The notes under the pieces: generated by a model | Databases searched by the model: none | The model's input: the letters and a program-made list of their open reading frames with translations, nothing else | Told to the model about the DNA's origin: nothing | DNA from: a virus | Strand: one strand, 5' to 3' | Length of the DNA stretch: 26,492 nt | Virus record (IMG/VR): IMGVR_UViG_3300030389_001666 | Coordinates: 1-26,492 of that record | Shown: piece after piece, positions 6,436 through 14,568 of the stretch | Layout: each line of letters opens with the position of its first letter | Position numbering within the stretch: the first letter of the stretch is position 1 | Position numbers and translations under genes: made by a program

Positions 6436-6455
6436 AGCAAGAGAGTCAAAAATGA
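6207..6455 (+). CDS. -1 frame extension of the 5761 gene (fusion C-terminus)
   Basis: This frame reads FFFDFKKETTEHFAVLFSGG, then a C-terminal domain with RWSWYSTLYALSGESFLKMDEVSEKPARVVFTHLAFLKDLKYKLEQ, which has the composition and W-x-W/Y, L-A/S, D-E-V pattern of tail-assembly proteins. The ATG at 6207 is probably fortuitous, because the conserved-looking FF and DFKKE continue the upstream protein. It would be joined by a -1 shift on the T run, in the manner of the lambda G/GT chaperones that load tape measure. It ends at 6455 and overlaps the next gene by 4 nt (ATGA). Independent initiation at 6207 cannot be excluded. Confidence 0.6.
   Translation: MYAFFFDFKKETTEHFAVLFSGGSGASDEFSERWSWYSTLYALSGESFLKMDEVSEKPARVVFTHLAFLKDLKYKLEQESQK
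6215..6223 (+). promoter_or_regulatory. T9 slippery site, candidate programmed -1 frameshift
   Basis: Nine T's follow CTT in the zero frame; 6216-6222 reads T TTT TTT, an ideal X XXY YYZ heptamer. A possible stimulatory stem starts 13 nt later: AGAGACT (6236-6242) pairs with AGTCcTCT (6257-6264, one bulged C). The shift puts the ribosome into the frame coding for the plausible C-terminal domain. A homopolymer length error would look the same. Confidence 0.5.
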
Positions 6456-7405
6456 TAACATTCAACAACATAGTAAATCGCTTCGAGAAGTTCGTAGAAG
6501 AGCATCACTTTCTTAGGTCGTTTACTCACGGCTCTCCGTCAGGAGTAGACCTCGACAAGTTCGAATTATATCCGACGTTGCATCTGGTCTACACAGGAGC
6601 AAACTACGATGCTACATCTAAAGAGTATAGCTTCGAGGTGTACATCCTAGACCTACCTCCTGACAAGGCTAACAAGGTCGACAATCAACAGCAACTCGTG
6701 AGCAACGCTGAGCAAGCTGCTGAGGACATTCTAGCCGATTTAAGGAACGGAGGGAACGTATTCGACTTCGGACACCTCTACACACTAACGAGCGCAAATA
6801 CGACGCCCCTAGAGGAGACCACATCGAACTCACTCTCAGGAGTGCTCTTGACTATCTCTATCGAGGTAGGCTTTGAGTACGATTCTTGCAACGCTCCTCT
6901 AACTGGAGTCACTCCATCAGGGTCAGCATCGGAGAGCTTGATAGGACGTCAGTCTATTGTGAGCGTTACAGGAGGCGCAACAGGCAATCAGAGCTTCACA
7001 GGGATAGGTACTACAACTATGTCGTTAAATCCCTCGACAAATTGGACGAGCTATCGTTACAATATGAACGGCTCGGCATCATTTATCAGCAGCTTTGTCT
7101 TGAACAGACACGAGATTCACGGACTGAATACATTGACTAACGTCAAGCTCGACATCACGCTGTCAGTAACGGCATCAGCAGCGACGGTATTTAACATCAT
7201 AACGGATAACGCTGGCTTTAATCTAGGCTTAAATGAAACTGTTGTATTCACAGGAGCAGAGACTAAAGAGGTCTCGTATTCTGTTAACGCCTCAAGCGAA
7301 ATCTCTGACGCTTTGTATACTACTTTCAAGATACTACACGGAGTATCTGGAAGCGTACAGATAAAATCATTTACATACACTATCACAGACCCTCTATCGG
7401 CATAA
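6452..7405 (+). CDS. Tail-completion/neck-like protein with beta-rich C-terminal domain
   Basis: A 317-residue protein. Residues 1-150 resemble a neck or tail-terminator-like family of Bacteroidetes phages (NRFEKFVEEH, 'LYPTLHLVYTGANYDATSKEYSFEVYILDLPPDKAN', then an ILADLRNG helix and a closing strand). Residues ~165-317 are rich in Ser, Thr, Asn and Gly with alternating strands (TNVKLDITLSVTASAATVFNI, KEVSYSVNASSEI), suggesting an appended beta-sandwich, perhaps a decoration or carbohydrate-binding module on the virion surface. No catalytic motif is visible. It overlaps the preceding frame by 4 nt. The domain boundary around 150-160 is an estimate. Confidence 0.65.
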   Translation: MITFNNIVNRFEKFVEEHHFLRSFTHGSPSGVDLDKFELYPTLHLVYTGANYDATSKEYSFEVYILDLPPDKANKVDNQQQLVSNAEQAAEDILADLRNGGNVFDFGHLYTLTSANTTPLEETTSNSLSGVLLTISIEVGFEYDSCNAPLTGVTPSGSASESLIGRQSIVSVTGGATGNQSFTGIGTTTMSLNPSTNWTSYRYNMNGSASFISSFVLNRHEIHGLNTLTNVKLDITLSVTASAATVFNIITDNAGFNLGLNETVVFTGAETKEVSYSVNASSEISDALYTTFKILHGVSGSVQIKSFTYTITDPLSA

Positions 7406-7406
7406 T

Positions 7407-7547
7407 ATGGCACATCACGAACTCACAGAAGAGGAGAGATTTTCTCAACCTTCAAAAGAACAGATTGACCTTTGGGACAGGGTATTCACAATCCTAAACG
7501 ACCTAGAGGATAGACTAAAAAAACTCGAAACAAAATCTAAGAAATAA
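7407..7547 (+). CDS. Small charged coiled-coil protein (46 aa)
   Basis: A short ORF starting at ATG 7407 (one base after the previous stop) and ending at the TAA 7545-7547, overlapping the next ATG. Residues 18-44 (EQIDLWDRVFTILNDLEDRLKKLE) have a heptad-like pattern and form a likely coiled coil; the rest is acidic then lysine-rich. Its exact packing between neighbours on both sides (TAATG junctions) supports that it is a gene. Function unknown. Confidence 0.55.
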   Translation: MAHHELTEEERFSQPSKEQIDLWDRVFTILNDLEDRLKKLETKSKK

Positions 7548-7708
7548 TGGAATTCATCTTATCAAATTGGGCAGAGCTTCTAATCGGAGGACTAGCCTTT
7601 GCTAAAGTCATCGTTAACCTAACTCCTACAGAGAAGGATAACAAGATATTTGCTTACATCGACGACCTTATCAACTACTTTGTCACAGACTCAAGGAAAA
7701 AACTATAA
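7547..7708 (+). CDS. Small membrane protein (53 aa), holin-like
   Basis: From ATG 7547 (overlapping TAA) to TAA 7706-7708. It has a hydrophobic segment (AELLIGGLAFAKVIVNL, ~9-25) followed by NLTPTEKDNKIFAYIDDLIN and a basic tail (DSRKKL). This plan, with the 'NLTPTE.DNKIF' string, is familiar from short membrane proteins near tail genes of Bacteroidetes phages. It overlaps the open frame of the next gene. One transmembrane helix is predicted; a holin or antiholin role is possible but unproven. Confidence 0.6.
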   Translation: MEFILSNWAELLIGGLAFAKVIVNLTPTEKDNKIFAYIDDLINYFVTDSRKKL

Positions 7709-8240
7709 GAAAGCCGTTCAAGCTTACGCTAGAGACTTAAATAATACAGCAAAAAGAGTATTAGGAAGGCGAACGATAGGCAAGAATAAGACGTACGGAG
7801 AAGCGTCGGGTAAGCTCAGAAAATCGTTGACCTACAAAGTCAAAGGAAGCGAGATAATTTTTGAGTCCAATCAACGCTCTGCTAAGTTTATCTACTGGGG
7901 AGTCAACGGCACGGAAAGAAACTACGATTCTCCCTTCTCTTATAAATCCAAACAGCCCCCTATCGACCCGATTGTTAAGTGGATGAGAGTCAAGCCTGTT
8001 AGACTTAGAGACCCTGAGACTGGTAGCTTTATTAAACAAACCGAATCAGGACTAAGGTCGGCAGCGTACTTCATAGCTAAAGCAATAAAAGAAAAGGGAA
8101 TCCCTAGTCTGAAATATTATGACCTAGCTTTTAACGAGACGATAAACAAATGGAAACCAAAACTAGAGGAGGCTATGCTATTAGACTGGTATGATGAGAT
8201 TAACAAACAACTTAAAGACAACGACATAGAAACCGAATAA
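7680..8240 (+). CDS. HK97 gp10-like tail/neck component
   Basis: A 186-residue protein if started at TTG 7680; the frame is open from TTG 7650, and I prefer 7680 because it reduces overlap with the membrane protein gene and skips a low-complexity Ser/Thr start. It resembles head-tail joining or minor tail (gp10-like) proteins: RDLNNTAKRVL, 'YGEASGKLRKSLTYKVKGSEIIFESN', AKFIYWGVNGTE, SPFSYKSKQPPIDPIVKWM and the FIAKAIKEKGI helix. The order of motifs (GxLRxSL, then aKfi.wG..Gt, then PP..pI..W) is typical. It probably caps or joins the tail to the head. The start is uncertain by about 10 codons. Confidence 0.7.
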   Translation: MSQTQGKNYKKAVQAYARDLNNTAKRVLGRRTIGKNKTYGEASGKLRKSLTYKVKGSEIIFESNQRSAKFIYWGVNGTERNYDSPFSYKSKQPPIDPIVKWMRVKPVRLRDPETGSFIKQTESGLRSAAYFIAKAIKEKGIPSLKYYDLAFNETINKWKPKLEEAMLLDWYDEINKQLKDNDIETE

Positions 8241-8241
8241 A

Positions 8242-9495
8242 ATGAGCGCACAAATAGACAGCAAGCCGACACTAATAGTCCCCTCAAATCAACCTCTGAT
8301 ATTTACAATCTCAGACACAGGGTCAGCTCCTGATAGGTTCGTCGTATGGGTAGACGAGGACGGAACGCAAATAGCTAAGCTCTATCTAACTCCTAACACA
8401 AATAACAAGGTGCACTTCAATCTTGCTGAGGTCGTTAGAGATAGGATTAAGGTAGACGACAAAATAAGAGACGAGAGTGCTACTTTATTGAGCTACGATA
8501 CAAAGCCATTTACGACAGGAAGGAACGGACTTAGAAAGTATCAAGTTGAGGTCGGTAGGTTTCACAATAACACGGAGTCAAGCCCTCAAGACTCTGACGT
8601 CGTTTATCTACTCGACGGAGCTGAGCAATTAAGCTCAGGACTACATCCGTCCTTTGCTGACTACTATCCTACGGCAAGCACTAAGAAGGTATGGCTAACG
8701 GACAGAGAGCCTGTTAACAATATCGTCAACGTCAACGTCAGGCAAGAAGACGAGGGATGTATAGCCTTTCTTAATGATTCAAACATCATCAGCGGTCTGG
8801 CTGGCTTAGTAGAATACAAGCTCTATGATGCATCAGGCTCAGTTTTGCAGACAGAATTAGACACAATAAACTCAGCAAACGGAGCACAGCTCCCCGCTGA
8901 CTCTGACATCAATCAAAAGCTCACTTATCTAATGGCATATCCAGCAAATATTAAGGGCTGGATTTCGGCTGGCAAAGCTCCTGAGGATAATCCAAGCTGG
9001 AGCTACTATGACATCCAATTAGAGACAGGCTCATTAGCTCAAACGAGTAATATCATTCGCTTTCATAAAGAGTGCGGAGCTGTTAAGCACGACAACACTC
9101 AGCTAGCTTGGACTAACACACGAGGAGGATGGGACTCGTTGACGTTTACAGGACGCTTATCAGAGACCGAGACGACTCAATCTAAGCCCTATCAAAAACA
9201 GATAGGAGATTGGGATGCTTCGACGTACACCTTCCTCCCTCAAGCTCGTGAGATTGAATCTTATCAGCGCACAAACTCAATCAAGCATAAGCTCAATCGT
9301 ATAGACTTCTCCTTTGCTGAAATGGAGCTATTGAGATACGCTCTACGCTCTGATAATGTGATGATGAGAATTGGAGATTCGGGAGCTTGGCAACCTGTAA
9401 CTCTTGATACAAAGTCTTACAAAGTCAATCAGACAGCTTCGAGGATGTTTAGTATCTCTGTAGATGTAACACTAGCACAAGTAGTCAAATGTTAA
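8242..9495 (+). CDS. Tail structural protein (distal/minor tail-like)
   Basis: A 417-residue, beta-rich protein starting one base after the previous stop. It contains a middle region 'VNVRQEDEGCIAFLN' and a C-terminal region with LAWTNTRGGWDSLTFTGRLSETE (near 283-305), where the '.W.N..GGWD..tF.G' string is typical of a tail protein family in Bacteroidetes phages. No enzymatic motif is seen. Position between the gp10-like gene and the large tail protein suggests a role in the tail tip or in tail initiation. It ends four bases inside the next gene (9489-9495 overlap). Confidence 0.65.
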   Translation: MSAQIDSKPTLIVPSNQPLIFTISDTGSAPDRFVVWVDEDGTQIAKLYLTPNTNNKVHFNLAEVVRDRIKVDDKIRDESATLLSYDTKPFTTGRNGLRKYQVEVGRFHNNTESSPQDSDVVYLLDGAEQLSSGLHPSFADYYPTASTKKVWLTDREPVNNIVNVNVRQEDEGCIAFLNDSNIISGLAGLVEYKLYDASGSVLQTELDTINSANGAQLPADSDINQKLTYLMAYPANIKGWISAGKAPEDNPSWSYYDIQLETGSLAQTSNIIRFHKECGAVKHDNTQLAWTNTRGGWDSLTFTGRLSETETTQSKPYQKQIGDWDASTYTFLPQAREIESYQRTNSIKHKLNRIDFSFAEMELLRYALRSDNVMMRIGDSGAWQPVTLDTKSYKVNQTASRMFSISVDVTLAQVVKC

Positions 9496-11777
9496 CTCTG
9501 ACGCTATGGAATGCAGCTGAGACAACTCAGCACACGATAGAGCTGTATCAACACGCTCCTGTCAACCTGAACTATCAATTCACGGACGTCACCAATATCA
9601 ACAAGGCTGTCGGCTCGTACTCTCAGACTTTTAGAATACCAGCTACAAAAGCAAATACAGACTTTTTTGGAGACATAAAGAATCCAGCTGTTCAGACATC
9701 ATTCGGACTGATAGAGGGACGATACTCAGTTAAGAGGAAGATACGAGCTGAGCTGTCTTACAACTCTATCCCGATGATGACAGGCTACGTCCAAATCAAA
9801 GCCATCTATCAACAGAAAAAAGACTATGCTGATATTGAGCTAGTGTTCTTTGGAGATACTGTAGATATGGCTGCTAAAATCGGAGACAAGATGATTTCGG
9901 ATATAGCAGACAACTCCTTAAATCACGTCTTAAATAAATCTAACATCGTTAACTCTTGGGCTGGTTCATCGGCAGCACCTTTTGACGGGAGCGTTAGATA
10001 TGGTCTTTTAGACAAAGGTCAAAACTGGCAAGCGATAGCTGGGTCTAACACATCAGCAGCAAGTCCAGTCTGGAGCAATACAGATGGCGTTTATCAAGGC
10101 TATTTGACTCCATACGTCAGAGCTAAGTATCTTGTTAATACGATACTAAGTGAGGCTGGCTTTACTTATACTTCTAACTTTATTGACGGCTCAGATTTTG
10201 CTAATGTTTACTTGCCAGCGTACTTCGGGTCTGAGACCCCTCGCTCTACGGATTTTGAGCCTGAAAATCAACTTGCAGCTGTCGGACTAGCTGCTAACGT
10301 AACTACTACCTCGATAGCTGTCTTGCCATTATTAGACACAGTTTCCAATGCGTATGATTACGGAGGCAATTGGGATAACTCTACATATCAATACACATCC
10401 CCTTACATAAACGAAACTACGTTCACGCTTAACACAAGCGCAACACCTCACTCGTCAGGCTTAGAGTATGTCATTTTTAAGGTCTGGAAGATACCCTCAG
10501 GGTCTGTCGTAGGACAGCAACAGCTCACATTTTCAGGGACAGGACAACATACGTTCACTTTCTTTTTGTTAGGAGGCGATAAGATTTATGTAACAGCTCA
10601 AAAAGCATCTAACGCACCAGGTGGGACGTATGAAGCTTTTGGCTCTGGCGTCGACGGGTCTGGCACTTGGCTAAGGATTGACAACGTGACTGAGCCTCTT
10701 CACGGACAGACTGTTGATATGTCAAAGAACTATCCTGAGATAAAGCAAATTGATTTCTTAATGGGCTTGCAGAGTATGTTTAACCTTGTCTTTGTGCCAG
10801 ACAAAAACAAGCCTAATCACATTTTAATCGAGCCTTTTAACGACTATGTATCGTCGGGGACTGCTAAAGATTGGACTAACAAAATAGACTACACAAAGGA
10901 CGTCGTAGTTAAGCCAACCGTTGACCTTCAAAAAAAGCAATATGACTGGACTCATTCGGAGGGTCAAGATTTTGTAAATGTTTTAATTCAGCAACAGACG
11001 GGAAGGGTTTACGGACGCTATAGAGTAACAGACCCTCAAAATGACTTTGCATCAGGAGAAGCGAGCATACAGAGTCCGTTTGCACCTTACTTGATGACAC
11101 ACATTCCTAACACGAATTTTGTCATACATCGCTGTATCACTAACGACGGCTCAGCTGTAGGGACTCCAAAGCCTCGTCTAGCTTTTTGGTGCGGTCAATC
11201 GACATTAATGGGGGCTTTATATATTAGAGAAGACAACGGAACTACTGACACAACTGCGTACAATTTTCCAGTTTTTTCAAATTATAATAGTGAGAGCCCT
11301 ACGATTACAGACGAAAATCTAAACTTCGGATATGAGCGAGATTTTTTCTTTGTACAAGTACATCCATTGAATACTCTATACTATAAGTACTGGAGTCCTT
11401 ATGTCAATGAGCTTTATACTCACGGTGCTCGTCACGTTACAGCGTTTTTCAAACTCACCAGAGCTGACATTCAAGACTTTGAATTCTCGGATAAGATTTA
11501 CATAGAAGACACTTACTATCGTATCTTAAAAATTAGCAATTTTGACGCAACTAAGGAGGGGATAACAAAGGTCGAGCTGTTAAAAGTAGGAACGGACGTT
11601 GCTGATTGCGCTGACATCCCACACGGAATCAAATCGAACGGACAAATCGTATTTAATAACAGTAATATTGACTACGGCTCAGAGGAGTGCTGTGTTAGGT
11701 ACGGCTATACTTGGAGAAAAAAATTAGGAAGATGCTACCCAGCGGGCTCTCAAGCAATACCCCCCTCAGTAACTTAA
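9489..11777 (+). CDS. Large tail protein (tail hub/baseplate-like)
   Basis: A 762-residue structural protein, the largest in the window. N-terminal residues contain 'YQFTDVTNINKAVGSYSQTFRIPATKANTDFFGDI' (about 27-65), a signature found in tail proteins of Bacteroidetes siphoviruses. The middle has glycine/serine beta-rich repeats and KIDYTKDVVVKPTVDLQKKQYDW. The C-terminus ends in a Cys motif (EECCVRYGYTWRKKLGRCY, ~735-753), probably a small metal or disulfide knot. It may form the tail hub or host-contact part of the tail; no enzyme motif is evident. It starts seven bases before the end of the preceding gene. Confidence 0.65.
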   Translation: MLTLTLWNAAETTQHTIELYQHAPVNLNYQFTDVTNINKAVGSYSQTFRIPATKANTDFFGDIKNPAVQTSFGLIEGRYSVKRKIRAELSYNSIPMMTGYVQIKAIYQQKKDYADIELVFFGDTVDMAAKIGDKMISDIADNSLNHVLNKSNIVNSWAGSSAAPFDGSVRYGLLDKGQNWQAIAGSNTSAASPVWSNTDGVYQGYLTPYVRAKYLVNTILSEAGFTYTSNFIDGSDFANVYLPAYFGSETPRSTDFEPENQLAAVGLAANVTTTSIAVLPLLDTVSNAYDYGGNWDNSTYQYTSPYINETTFTLNTSATPHSSGLEYVIFKVWKIPSGSVVGQQQLTFSGTGQHTFTFFLLGGDKIYVTAQKASNAPGGTYEAFGSGVDGSGTWLRIDNVTEPLHGQTVDMSKNYPEIKQIDFLMGLQSMFNLVFVPDKNKPNHILIEPFNDYVSSGTAKDWTNKIDYTKDVVVKPTVDLQKKQYDWTHSEGQDFVNVLIQQQTGRVYGRYRVTDPQNDFASGEASIQSPFAPYLMTHIPNTNFVIHRCITNDGSAVGTPKPRLAFWCGQSTLMGALYIREDNGTTDTTAYNFPVFSNYNSESPTITDENLNFGYERDFFFVQVHPLNTLYYKYWSPYVNELYTHGARHVTAFFKLTRADIQDFEFSDKIYIEDTYYRILKISNFDATKEGITKVELLKVGTDVADCADIPHGIKSNGQIVFNNSNIDYGSEECCVRYGYTWRKKLGRCYPAGSQAIPPSVT

Positions 11778-11782
11778 GGAAT

Positions 11783-11950
11783 ATGCATAAAGGACGTTTA
11801 ATACTTGAAGCGATATTGCTACTACAAGCCTCAGACGTAAAATCTAAGAGGCTTCCGTTATGGCATTACGCTCTCGACTACTCTCTAACTCTTGTATATC
11901 TGTCGCTATACGGCTACACGATTTACTCTCTAATTAACTGGCTAATATGA
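11783..11950 (+). CDS. Small membrane protein (55 aa) before tape measure
   Basis: The frame is open from 11711, but the ATG at 11783 lies just after the preceding stop and is preferred. The product (MHKGRLILEAILLLQAS..., then LDYSLTLVYLSLYGYTIYSLINWLI) is hydrophobic, with one or two membrane helices at ~6-15 and ~31-54. It ends at the TGA 11948-11950, overlapping the tape-measure ATG (ATGA). A short membrane protein just upstream of the tape-measure gene is unusual; it could be a cryptic lysis or DNA-injection component. Function unknown. Confidence 0.5.
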   Translation: MHKGRLILEAILLLQASDVKSKRLPLWHYALDYSLTLVYLSLYGYTIYSLINWLI

Positions 11951-13842
11951 GCAAAAAGCAGACAATGATATTCGGGGTAAAGACCGAAGGAGCAGACGTA
12001 GCAGCAAAAGAAGTCTCTAATGTAGGGAAAGCTGCTGGTGAAAGCTCTAAAGAGGTAGGAGACTTAAACAAGAGCCTTGAGAGTGCAGGCGATTCTGCAG
12101 GCGATGTAGGGAGCAAAGGTAAGCGAGGGATGGGGATGCTCTCTAAAGGTCTTAAAACAGGCGTAGGAGGGCTTAAAACACTTAAAACAGCACTTATCTC
12201 GACGGGAATAGGTGCGCTTGTCGTTGCTGTAGGTGCGCTTGTCACAAATTTTCAGATGTCAGAGAAGTGGAGCGACAGACTAAGAGTAGCGTCGGCAGCT
12301 TTGGGAGGTGTATTCTCAGTCGTTAGCGAAGCTATAGAGTCGTTAGGAGATTTTTTACTTGCAGCTTGGGAAAATCCACAGATAGCAATAGACGCTTTCA
12401 GCGACAGAATGGCAACTATTTGGAGCGTTATCACAGGCGTAGGGTCTCTGATAAAAGAAAGCTTTGTTCTAACCTTACAGACTCTCAAAAAATGGTTTAT
12501 TCAGGCGGGAATTTCAGCGACTGAATTCTTCTCTGCGGGCTTTGCTGATACGTCAGGAATGGAGGCAGCTCTACAGAGCGTTAAGGATGACATAGAGGAG
12601 ACTAAAAACGAAATAGCAGAGGCAGCGAATCAAGTAGCGACGCCATTCGTCCAAGCCTTTAACAAAGGTAAAGATGCTCTAAATCGATTTACAGAATCAG
12701 CTAAGGTCGCAGCTAACGCTTCGATGGCTTTAGAGAGAAGACAGCTGATGCTAGAAAAAGCTGAGCGAAAATTGTCTGTGCAATTTGCTCAAAGTAGACA
12801 AAAGATAGCCGAATACAAGAAAGACTCTGATGACATTACTTTAAGCTTTGAGGAAAGGATTGACGCTGCTGAAAAGGCTGCTGATATTGAGGCAACTTTG
12901 GCAAAAAACAACTTAACAATAGCAGAAGAGCAAGTAGCCATACTTAAACAAAGACAAAGAGAAGGTGACAAAACACTTAAAACAGCGGAGGCTTTAGCTG
13001 AGGCTGAGATAGCTCTTGCTGACGCTCAGATAGAATCTCTCGGAGTTCAGACTGAGCTAATGACTAAAATTAACGGCTTGAAGCTAGAGCAAAAGGCAGC
13101 TGCTCAAGAAGCTGCTGACGCTGAAAAGGCAAGACTTGACGCACAGATTGCTCTACAAATTGAAGCCGATGCTGTTTTGCAAAGCGAGTATTTCAATGCT
13201 GTTGAAGCCGAAAAGAGGAAGTGGGCTGCTCTGATGGAGGAAGCGGGAAAGGGCTCTTTTGAATACTTACAACTAGAGGCAGCTAGAGACAAAAAGCTTG
13301 AGCAAATGAGGTTAGCTCAGGATAAGAAGGATTTAGCTCAAACAAGAGCTGTAAATCAAGCTAAGCTCAAGCTAGCTAATGACGCCTTTGGTGCGCTTAT
13401 GGCTTTGAATAACTCACGAAGCGCAAAAGACGAAGCGACAGCTCGTAAGCAATTTGAAACTAACAAAGCGTTTTCTTATGCTCAGGCTACCATAAACACA
13501 GCTCTAGCAATTTCTGACGCTCTTGCAAAGGACAGCGTAGCTCCGTTCTCTAGATATGCGTCAGCTGCGACTGCGGCAGCTATGGGGTTAGCGCAAGTCT
13601 TAGCTATAAGTAACACACAATTCGACGACTCCGCTTTTAATGTAGATGACGACATACCAGAATCGGGAGGCTCAGATGCTGGTCAAGGGTCAATGGCTAC
13701 AGCAGCCGAAACTGCCCCACAAATAGACTTAGGATTTTTAGGAGAGGGAGCGGGTAACACTATACAAGCCTTTGTCATATCTGAAAACGTAACTAATCAG
13801 CAGCAAGCCGACCAGCTTGTGCAAGAACAAACTGTACTATGA
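11947..13842 (+). CDS. Tape measure protein
   Basis: A 631-residue tape measure. It begins with a coiled-coil/Gly-Ser region (SKEVGDLNKSLESAGDSAGDVGSKGKR), has a hydrophobic core typical of the family (LKTGVGGLKTLKTALISTGIGALVVAVGALV, ~80-108) that is predicted to insert in membranes during DNA delivery, then a long alanine/glutamate-rich coiled coil (~255-460: MALERRQLMLEKAERKLS...AEEQVAILKQRQREG...), and a C-terminal Gly/Asp region. It sets tail length: at roughly 0.15 nm per residue, ~631 residues would give a tail near 95 nm (rule-of-thumb estimate). ATGA overlap with the preceding gene. Strong match to the family by composition and layout. Confidence 0.9.
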   Translation: MSKKQTMIFGVKTEGADVAAKEVSNVGKAAGESSKEVGDLNKSLESAGDSAGDVGSKGKRGMGMLSKGLKTGVGGLKTLKTALISTGIGALVVAVGALVTNFQMSEKWSDRLRVASAALGGVFSVVSEAIESLGDFLLAAWENPQIAIDAFSDRMATIWSVITGVGSLIKESFVLTLQTLKKWFIQAGISATEFFSAGFADTSGMEAALQSVKDDIEETKNEIAEAANQVATPFVQAFNKGKDALNRFTESAKVAANASMALERRQLMLEKAERKLSVQFAQSRQKIAEYKKDSDDITLSFEERIDAAEKAADIEATLAKNNLTIAEEQVAILKQRQREGDKTLKTAEALAEAEIALADAQIESLGVQTELMTKINGLKLEQKAAAQEAADAEKARLDAQIALQIEADAVLQSEYFNAVEAEKRKWAALMEEAGKGSFEYLQLEAARDKKLEQMRLAQDKKDLAQTRAVNQAKLKLANDAFGALMALNNSRSAKDEATARKQFETNKAFSYAQATINTALAISDALAKDSVAPFSRYASAATAAAMGLAQVLAISNTQFDDSAFNVDDDIPESGGSDAGQGSMATAAETAPQIDLGFLGEGAGNTIQAFVISENVTNQQQADQLVQEQTVL

Positions 13843-14417
13843 AAATAATAGAACTTATAATCGACGAGGAAGCTGAGCTATTTGGCATCGATGCTATCTC
13901 GATAGTCGCTAAGCCAGCAATCGAGTCCTCATTTTTAGCTCTTAACGAGCAGAAGCTAACTTTAACCGAAGCCGACCCCGACAAGCGTATCTTGATAGGA
14001 GCAGCTCTCATCCCTGATAAGATGATTTATCGTCACAACGGAGAGGAGGAATTCCACGTCTATTTTTCTAAGAAGACAATCAGGAGAGCGATGGAGTTAT
14101 TTTTCAAATTTGGAAATCAGGGCAACACGACCCTCGAACACGAGCACAAATTAAACGGACTAAATGTCGTCGAGTCGTGGATAGTGGACGACCCTAAAAT
14201 GGACAAATCTCAGCTCTACGGATTGGACGTTCCTAAGGGAACTTGGATGGTATCTGTTAAGGTCGACAACGATGCAATCTGGCAAGATTGGGTCAAGTCG
14301 GACAAGGTAAAAGGCTTCTCGATTGAAGGCTATTTTATAGACAAAATGCAGCAAGAAAATAGGTCAAAATTGATGTCAGAATTGACCGAAATTTTGTCAA
14401 ATCAGGCAAAAACGTAA
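13839..14417 (+). CDS. XkdF-like prohead protease/structural protein
   Basis: A 192-residue protein overlapping the tape measure by ATGA. The order KRILIGAALIPDK..YR...EEFHVYFSKKTIRRAMELFFK...LEHEHKLNGLNVVESWIVDDPKMDKSQLYGLDVPKGTWMVSVKVDNDAIW..WVKS..VKGFSIEGYF matches the 'putative phage serine protease XkdF' family, thought to mature proheads. Possible catalytic residues (H in LEHEHK, S in FSIEGY) are visible. Placing a head-maturation gene after the tape measure but before the scaffold and capsid genes is an unusual order. The last residues (NQAKT) reach the stop at 14417. Confidence 0.82.
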   Translation: MKIIELIIDEEAELFGIDAISIVAKPAIESSFLALNEQKLTLTEADPDKRILIGAALIPDKMIYRHNGEEEFHVYFSKKTIRRAMELFFKFGNQGNTTLEHEHKLNGLNVVESWIVDDPKMDKSQLYGLDVPKGTWMVSVKVDNDAIWQDWVKSDKVKGFSIEGYFIDKMQQENRSKLMSELTEILSNQAKT

Positions 14418-14462
14418 AACTTTGTTTAAGGCACTTTTTAGCCGTTTTAAGCGACTTTCGTC

Positions 14463-14530
14463 TTTCTGTAGTATTAGACCCTTACTTTCTTGAGATAATC
14501 GAAAAGCCTATTCCTGCTGAGATACAGAGC
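14463..14530 (-). repeat. Gapped conserved element, copy B (inverted)
   Basis: Read on the minus strand it gives GCTCTGTAT (14522-14530), 11 nt, TAGGCTTTTC (14501-14510), 6 nt, CTCAAGAAAGTAAGGGT (14478-14494, one mismatch to copy A), 3 nt, ATACTACAGAAA (14463-14474, three mismatches). Same order and near-same spacing as 2928-2996. A and B face each other across about 11.5 kb. Confidence 0.8.
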
Positions 14531-14537
14531 CTCTAAC

Positions 14538-14554
14538 ATTATGTTAAATAGAAA
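14538..14554. repeat. 17-nt repeat, copy 2
   Basis: Exact copy of 2907-2923 (ATTATGTTAAATAGAAA), same orientation, lying 7 nt from copy B of the gapped element. It is followed by an AAAAAACTTTT stretch and a candidate promoter, so it may be an operator or upstream promoter element for the capsid block. Confidence 0.7.
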
Positions 14555-14568
14555 AAACTTTTAATCAA

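Noticed and set aside
6886-7140. Plus-strand ORF 6886-7140 overlapping the neck protein gene
   Set aside because: It is a different frame of the 6452-7405 gene with Arg/Ser-rich composition and no start context; a shadow.
7117-7413. Minus-strand ORFs across the window (for example 7117-7413, 11934-12245, 15077-15298, 21233-21481)
   Set aside because: They lie opposite strong + strand genes, have low-complexity Ser/Pro/Leu composition typical of shadow frames and no separate promoters or non-overlapping stretches.
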